Positions 7,390 through 11,095 of a DNA stretch of 11,095 nucleotides are shown here, piece by piece. Position 1 is the stretch's first letter. Each line of letters opens with the position of its first letter. This DNA comes from Cyanothece sp. UBA12306 (GTDB lineage Bacteria; Cyanobacteriota; Cyanobacteriia; Cyanobacteriales; Microcystaceae), in contig DLXW01000025.1 of assembly GCA_003448685.1 (NCBI GenBank), positions 1-11,095 on the forward strand, read 5' to 3'. Under the pieces are notes generated by a model, which worked only from the letters and a program-made list of their open reading frames with translations, did not search any database and had not been told where the DNA came from. The translations under genes and the position numbers were made by a program.

Positions 7390-8583
7390 TTAAACCTTAG
7401 TTTTTACCCCATCACTAAAGCGTATTTTTAAGTAATCTTCTTCCATTTTTGCTCCTGAAGGTTTCAAGGCGGCTAAAGCTTGAGGTAAAACTAAATTTCG
7501 GCGATGGTTACCAATACGAACGTTTAACTCATCTCCTGTTTTATTGAGTTGAATTTGTTCTTTGGGAATGCCAGGTAAATACAACTCTAAGCTATAACAA
7601 TCATCTTCTTTAACGACTCGAAGGGTATCTTCTTTGTAATAAACCTGCGCAGGATCTTCATCTTTGTACAAAGTATCTTTGAGTCTTTCTAAAGCTTCTA
7701 AACCACACATTTCTTCGGAATAGAGGGGAACTTCTTTGACTGGTAAAGGATGGAAATTATCGTAAATTTCTTGTTTATAAACCTGTTGATTTTCTTTCCA
7801 TCGGTGGAAAAAGGTATCGGTAACAGTTTCAGGAAGAATTCGGTTAGCCACCACTAAATCTGTAGACACGTTATATAAACTTAAATAGGCATGGGCGCGT
7901 AATGATTCCTTAATCACCATTTTTTCAGGATTAGTCACTAAACGCACTGTTGTTCGATTATTATCAGTCAGAACCTTCTCTAATTCCTCAATTTGTTCAT
8001 AAAATTCGTAGGGTGCGTCCATAACCTCTTTATCGGGTAAAGAAAACCCCGCAATAGGTTTAAACAAGGGTTCTACTAAGGGTCTTAAAGCCACAGACAT
8101 TCCTTGTAAAGGCTTGTAAAATCTTCTCATATACCATCCCCCTACTTCGGGGATACTGAGGAGTCTGAGGGCTGTTCCTGTAGGGGCTGAGTCAATAATT
8201 AAGACCTCATATTCTCCTTCATCATAGTGACGTTTCATGCGTACTAGCCCGAAAATTTCATCCATTCCTGGTAAAATAGCTAATTCTTCGGCTTGAACAC
8301 CATCAAGACCCCTAGCTTGTAAAACTTGAGTAATATAGCGTTTTACTGCACCCCAGTTTCCCTCTAACTCCATGAGTGCATCCAATTCGGCCCCCCAGAG
8401 GTTAGGACGAATTTTACGGGGTTCGTGGCCTAATTCTAAATCAAAGCTATCGGCAAGTGAATGGGCTGGATCGGTACTTAAAACTAGGGTTTTATAACCT
8501 AGTTCGGCACATCTCAGTCCAGTAGCAGCAGCAACAGAGGTTTTACCGACTCCTCCCTTACCTGTCATGAGGATTACACGCAT
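7390..8583 (-). CDS. Get3d-like ArsA-family ATPase with C-terminal alpha-crystallin domain
   Basis: This protein belongs to the ArsA/Get3 branch of deviant Walker A ATPases; its architecture matches the Get3d group of cyanobacteria and plastids, whose client is not established. The ATPase domain has the P-loop GKGGVGKTS (8-16), switch I STDPAHSL with Asp38, and switch [16 protein letters not shown] with Asp131. A CxxC zinc-binding pair, as in eukaryotic Get3, is absent, and there is a single ATPase unit rather than the tandem pair of arsenite-pump ArsA. Residues about 318-390 form an HSP20-like domain ([27 protein letters not shown]). The length of 397 residues is right for this group. The start is ATG 8583. 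Arsenite transport is unlikely. It is last in a probable operon after the phosphate-binding-protein and DUF2358 genes. A get3d symbol would be reasonable, but I leave it blank. Confidence 0.93.
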   Translation of the reverse strand: MRVILMTGKGGVGKTSVAAATGLRCAELGYKTLVLSTDPAHSLADSFDLELGHEPRKIRPNLWGAELDALMELEGNWGAVKRYITQVLQARGLDGVQAEELAILPGMDEIFGLVRMKRHYDEGEYEVLIIDSAPTGTALRLLSIPEVGGWYMRRFYKPLQGMSVALRPLVEPLFKPIAGFSLPDKEVMDAPYEFYEQIEELEKVLTDNNRTTVRLVTNPEKMVIKESLRAHAYLSLYNVSTDLVVANRILPETVTDTFFHRWKENQQVYKQEIYDNFHPLPVKEVPLYSEEMCGLEALERLKDTLYKDEDPAQVYYKEDTLRVVKEDDCYSLELYLPGIPKEQIQLNKTGDELNVRIGNHRRNLVLPQALAALKPSGAKMEEDYLKIRFSDGVKTKV

Positions 8584-8619
8584 GGATTTTCTTAAGAAAG
8601 TTTACATTACTTATCTTTA

Positions 8620-9006
8620 TTATGAAGGATTAAAGGAAAAATGTTGCTTAACTACATCCCAACGAGAACAATTCCAGTAGTCAATGTGGGAGATAATCAG
8701 GTTTTGGGAGTTCAACACTAATTCGCTTCTTCCGGCGATCGCAATAGATGGTTTCCAGGGCAGGGGGGTGATCCAATGGAGTGTCCATTCTGTATGAATA
8801 GTGTCTTGAGATTGATCAATATTGTGTAAATCTAGTTTAATTTCTTTAAACCAAGTTGCCATAAATTGAATCATGGTTTTATATCGTTCAATTCCTCGAA
8901 ATTCCGTCATTGGGTCTTTAAAATACACATTTTCGGCATAAATTGAATAGGTTGGATCAACGGGGAAGTTTTGATAGTCACTTTTGACAATTTCAAGGAT
9001 ATTCAT
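8620..9006 (-). CDS. DUF2358 family protein, NTF2-like
   Basis: DUF2358 proteins occur in cyanobacteria and plant chloroplasts and have no established biochemical function. The 128 residues carry the family pattern: LEIVKSDYQNFPVDPTYSIY, ENVYFKDPMTEFRGIERYK, IHTEWTLHWITPLPWKP, GRSELVLN, and the ending ISHIDYWNCSRWDVVKQHF. The alternation of a helical start and long beta strands fits an NTF2-like fold, which may bind a small hydrophobic ligand. There is no signal peptide, so it is probably cytoplasmic. The start is ATG 9006, with no clear Shine-Dalgarno. It sits 12 bp after the phosphate-binding-protein gene and 36 bp before the Get3d-like gene, so the three are probably one transcript. A HIP1 site lies inside. 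Confidence 0.9.
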   Translation of the reverse strand: MNILEIVKSDYQNFPVDPTYSIYAENVYFKDPMTEFRGIERYKTMIQFMATWFKEIKLDLHNIDQSQDTIHTEWTLHWITPLPWKPSIAIAGRSELVLNSQNLIISHIDYWNCSRWDVVKQHFSFNPS

Positions 9007-9018
9007 CAGCTTAAATGT

Positions 9019-10272
9019 TCAATTTTTTATAGTATTAATTCCTCGAGACTTATAATAGCGTACTCGCTGACGTATAGTTTGTTCACTGGCATTATTTGTT
9101 ATTTGATATCTACTTAAATAAATTCCCCTAATTACCTTCTTTTCCCAGGGAGTTAATTGGTTAACTTGATTTGATAATTTAGAATTTCTATCTACTTTAA
9201 TAGATTGTTGATCTTGCTTTAAAGATTGCTGATTTGACGATTGAGAAATTTTGATTTGATTATGATTTAGTTGGGCATTTTTAATAATTTTTTGGCCTTG
9301 TTCAGAGGTTGTATAACCCAGAAAAGCTTTAACTGCTGGATTTATAGGTTGTTTATAAATATAATATAATGTCTGTTGATAAGGATAGATTTTTGCTTCT
9401 GGAGTTAAGCCATTAATAGGAACAGTCAGGACAGTAAGTTGGTTAGCAATCTGGGAATAGTTAGCATAACTAATTCCATTGTTACCTAGGGCCTGTAAAA
9501 TTAAAGTTGTTGAGTCTCTATCCAGGGTAATAAAGTTAGGTTTATTGCCAAAACTACTGTTGTTTAAGACTAATTTTTGGAAAACTTGGCGAGTTCCACT
9601 AATAGCAGGACGATTAATTACTTTTATGGTTCTATTTTCTCCACCTAATGTTGACCAATTATCAATTTTACCTTGAAATATATCGATTAATTGTTGTTGA
9701 GTTAAACCACGACGTAAAGGATTTGTATTACCCACAATAATAGCAATAGAATCTTGAGTTACAGGAATAGCAATTAAACCCTGTTGTTTTTCTGAAGATG
9801 TCAGAGGTCGAGAACTAGCAGCTAGGTCAATTTTTCCTTTTAAAATATCTTGAATACCAATATCTGAACCTTGGGCATTAATTGCAATTAAACTTTCTGA
9901 AAATGTTTTTTCAAAAGAGATTTTTAATGCTTGATTAATATGAGCCATACTGGTAGAACCATTAAGAGTAATAGTTGTTCCTTTAGCAACACTTTGAGGG
10001 AAATCAAAAAGAGTTTTAGATTGAGTATTATTACTATTTTTAGGTTCATAAATAGGAGTATTTTTAGGATTTTTATCAATATAATCTTGAGTAACAAAAG
10101 CAATAATTGACTGAATTATTTTGCCAAATTCATCAATACTTTGATTATTACTTATTAGTTTATTTATATTAAAATTAGTTTGATTAATTAACCACCATAA
10201 AGCGTAACCTAAAATAGTATAAATCAGTATTAAACTTAAGCATGAAATTGACTTTTTCTTTTTTTTTGGCAT
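9019..10272 (-). CDS. PstS-like phosphate-binding protein with a membrane anchor and HTH-like tail
   Basis: The central domain (about residues 98-332) is a PstS-type periplasmic binding domain. It shows the anion-binding loops NGSTSMAHI (104-112), ASSRPL (152-157) and AISGTRQVFQ (223-232), plus GISYANYSQI and a C-terminal TTSEQGQKI. Before it are a lysine-rich start (MPKKKKKS) and a hydrophobic segment at about 9-29 without a lipobox, so it is probably an uncleaved anchor with the domain outside the membrane. After it come a Gln/Asn/Ser-rich linker (about 334-370) and a basic helical region (LTPWEKKVIRGIYLSRYQ, then SEQTIRQRVRYYKSRGIN) that I do not find in ordinary PstS. No pstCAB genes are nearby, so it may sense or bind rather than feed a transporter. 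The start is ATG 10272. It is first in a three-gene group with the DUF2358 and Get3d-like genes. Confidence 0.85.
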   Translation of the reverse strand: MPKKKKKSISCLSLILIYTILGYALWWLINQTNFNINKLISNNQSIDEFGKIIQSIIAFVTQDYIDKNPKNTPIYEPKNSNNTQSKTLFDFPQSVAKGTTITLNGSTSMAHINQALKISFEKTFSESLIAINAQGSDIGIQDILKGKIDLAASSRPLTSSEKQQGLIAIPVTQDSIAIIVGNTNPLRRGLTQQQLIDIFQGKIDNWSTLGGENRTIKVINRPAISGTRQVFQKLVLNNSSFGNKPNFITLDRDSTTLILQALGNNGISYANYSQIANQLTVLTVPINGLTPEAKIYPYQQTLYYIYKQPINPAVKAFLGYTTSEQGQKIIKNAQLNHNQIKISQSSNQQSLKQDQQSIKVDRNSKLSNQVNQLTPWEKKVIRGIYLSRYQITNNASEQTIRQRVRYYKSRGINTIKN

Positions 10273-10378
10273 AATAAAATAGCAATATTTAGTAAAATTA
10301 TATTAAAGAGCGGGAACTAATGGGACTAAGATTAGGTCTACACTTATAGAAAATTAATTCAATACAATAATAATAGCC

Positions 10379-10615
10379 TTGCCATTCACTATTATTCGTC
10401 CTACACCTGGGCCAACAACAAAAGAAAGGATCGAAGAATTGCTGTTAAACAATCCCGAAGGATTAACAGTAAAAGTGCTTAGTGATCGCCTCAACCGCCC
10501 AATTTCTATGGTACAACATTGTTTAAAATACTTAAAAGCAGTTCGATTAGTTGATACCAGGAAATCTCCAGAAACTCAACAATTAATTTATCTCAAAAGA
10601 CAAGCAATTGATTAA
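10379..10615 (+). CDS. Small winged-helix DNA-binding protein
   Basis: The 78-residue protein is almost entirely one helix-turn-helix domain. There is a first helix (KERIEELLLNN), then EGLTVKVLSDRLNRPISMVQ with the turn around LNRPIS and the recognition helix SMVQHCLKYLKAV, and a short wing (LVDTRKSPETQQLIYL). It is therefore a likely small transcriptional regulator; the target is unknown. The start appears to be TTG 10379, because no ATG or GTG lies between the upstream in-frame stop (10355) and the domain, and the resulting N-terminus flows into the domain. It diverges from the phosphate-binding-protein gene, which it could regulate (inference from position only). Its stop codon overlaps the stop of the converging gene. 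Confidence 0.72.
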   Translation: MPFTIIRPTPGPTTKERIEELLLNNPEGLTVKVLSDRLNRPISMVQHCLKYLKAVRLVDTRKSPETQQLIYLKRQAID

Positions 10616-11095
10616 GATTTACTAGAAGCTGCAATTTGAATTACTTCCCAAAGTTGCCCCACATTTTGCTTATTATCTGGAATTAAACAGGGAAAAACTA
10701 AAAGATTATCAACTTGATTAGCTGCTTCTGTAGTTTTGATATCTAAGGTAATTAAAGGCAAAGAAGCTAACTCTGAACATTGAGACAGTGATTGCAAATA
10801 ATCAGTTGAATCATCAAGATAGCTGCCATCGAGAACAATAACGTCCACTTGCCAAACACGGACTAGCATTTGAGCTTGTTCTAGATCATCAGCTTCGAGA
10901 ATGCGGTGATTAAACAAAGATAATTGCTCAACTAAAGACCACTCCGACAGAGAATGGGATAAGGATTTGCTTGGCTCTTTTTGCTCAATACAGTTAGGAT
11001 AAAGACGTAATAAAGTTAAAGAGCGATTGGGAATAATAGTCGAAGGTTTAACCCCCCCAAGAATATTCTGTAAAATCTCTAAATCAGCAGGAATC
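10612..11095 (-). CDS. C-terminal part of a receiver-like (response-regulator type) protein, cut by the window edge
   Basis: The frame is open from the stop at 10612-10614 to the right edge, giving 160 visible codons; its start lies outside. A TTG at 10917 begins a shorter frame, but the continuous frame upstream argues against using it. The first part reads PADLEILQNILGGVKPSTII, then SLTLLRLYPN, then a polar linker. From about 10917 to the end it looks like a degenerate receiver domain: HRILEADDLEQAQMLV supplies the acidic pair, VDVIVLDG the phosphoacceptor-like aspartate, and LPLITLD the threonine strand. The usual lysine is not where expected. It may be the end of a multi-domain two-component protein, but the family cannot be fixed from this fragment. 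Confidence 0.65.
   Translation of the reverse strand, partial: IPADLEILQNILGGVKPSTIIPNRSLTLLRLYPNCIEQKEPSKSLSHSLSEWSLVEQLSLFNHRILEADDLEQAQMLVRVWQVDVIVLDGSYLDDSTDYLQSLSQCSELASLPLITLDIKTTEAANQVDNLLVFPCLIPDNKQNVGQLWEVIQIAASSKS

Noticed and set aside
2371..8742. The four GCGATCGC octamers considered as a functional regulatory array
   Set aside because: They are widely spaced, mostly inside coding regions, and are the genome-wide HIP1 motif of cyanobacteria; they are useful for taxonomy, not as local operators.
9479..9676. Plus-strand frame inside the phosphate-binding-protein gene
   Set aside because: It is antisense to the well-conserved PstS-type domain and has no independent signal.
10297..10302. 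TATAAT on the minus strand upstream of the phosphate-binding-protein gene
   Set aside because: No -35 element is found at a reasonable distance, and the region is so AT-rich that a chance match is likely.
10322..10330. GGGACTAAG repeated from the terminator at 5218-5226
   Set aside because: A shared 9-mer without the matching second arm or further similarity is not enough to claim a repeat family.

Overview
The window looks like chromosomal DNA of a low-GC cyanobacterium. Four copies of the cyanobacterial HIP1 octamer GCGATCGC are present (2371-2378, 5822-5829, 6212-6219, 8735-8742). Several gene families are typical of or restricted to cyanobacteria and plastids: DUF2358, the Get3d type of ArsA ATPase with a C-terminal alpha-crystallin domain, a coiled-coil protein with an AYNRIAALEEQL signature, and a stand-alone PD-(D/E)XK-like protein. 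The AT-rich base use recalls Crocosphaera/Cyanothece-type unicellular strains, but the genus is an inference.

Layout. 89-1521 (minus): a Tat-type lipoprotein solute-binding protein of the polyamine/iron-binding class, followed by yidD. 1657-2091 (plus): a coiled-coil protein of unknown function. 2134-3530 (minus): an exbB-exbD pair encoding a proton-driven motor. 3777-5063 (plus): a secreted serpin with an unusual, proline-containing hinge. 5064-5511: about 450 bp without an intact gene. It holds what I read as the C-terminal relic of a DM13-domain gene on the minus strand, with its rho-independent terminator still in place. 5512-5703 (minus): a 63-residue two-helix membrane protein. 5798-6568 (minus): hisF (histidine biosynthesis). 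6702-7322 (plus): the PD-(D/E)XK-like protein.

7390-10272 (minus): a probable three-gene operon in the order PstS-like phosphate-binding protein, DUF2358 protein, Get3d-like ATPase, with gaps of only 12 and 36 bp. A 12-bp inverted repeat separates its end from the converging nuclease-like gene. 10379-10615 (plus): a small winged-helix regulator whose stop codon overlaps the stop of a converging gene. That last gene (10612 to the right edge, minus) is cut by the window and ends in a degenerate receiver-like domain.

No rRNA, tRNA, CRISPR array, insertion sequence or integrase was seen. I found no clear new multi-gene system. The points most worth checking are the DM13 relic, the serpin hinge, the HTH-like tail on the phosphate-binding protein, and the stand-alone nuclease-fold protein.
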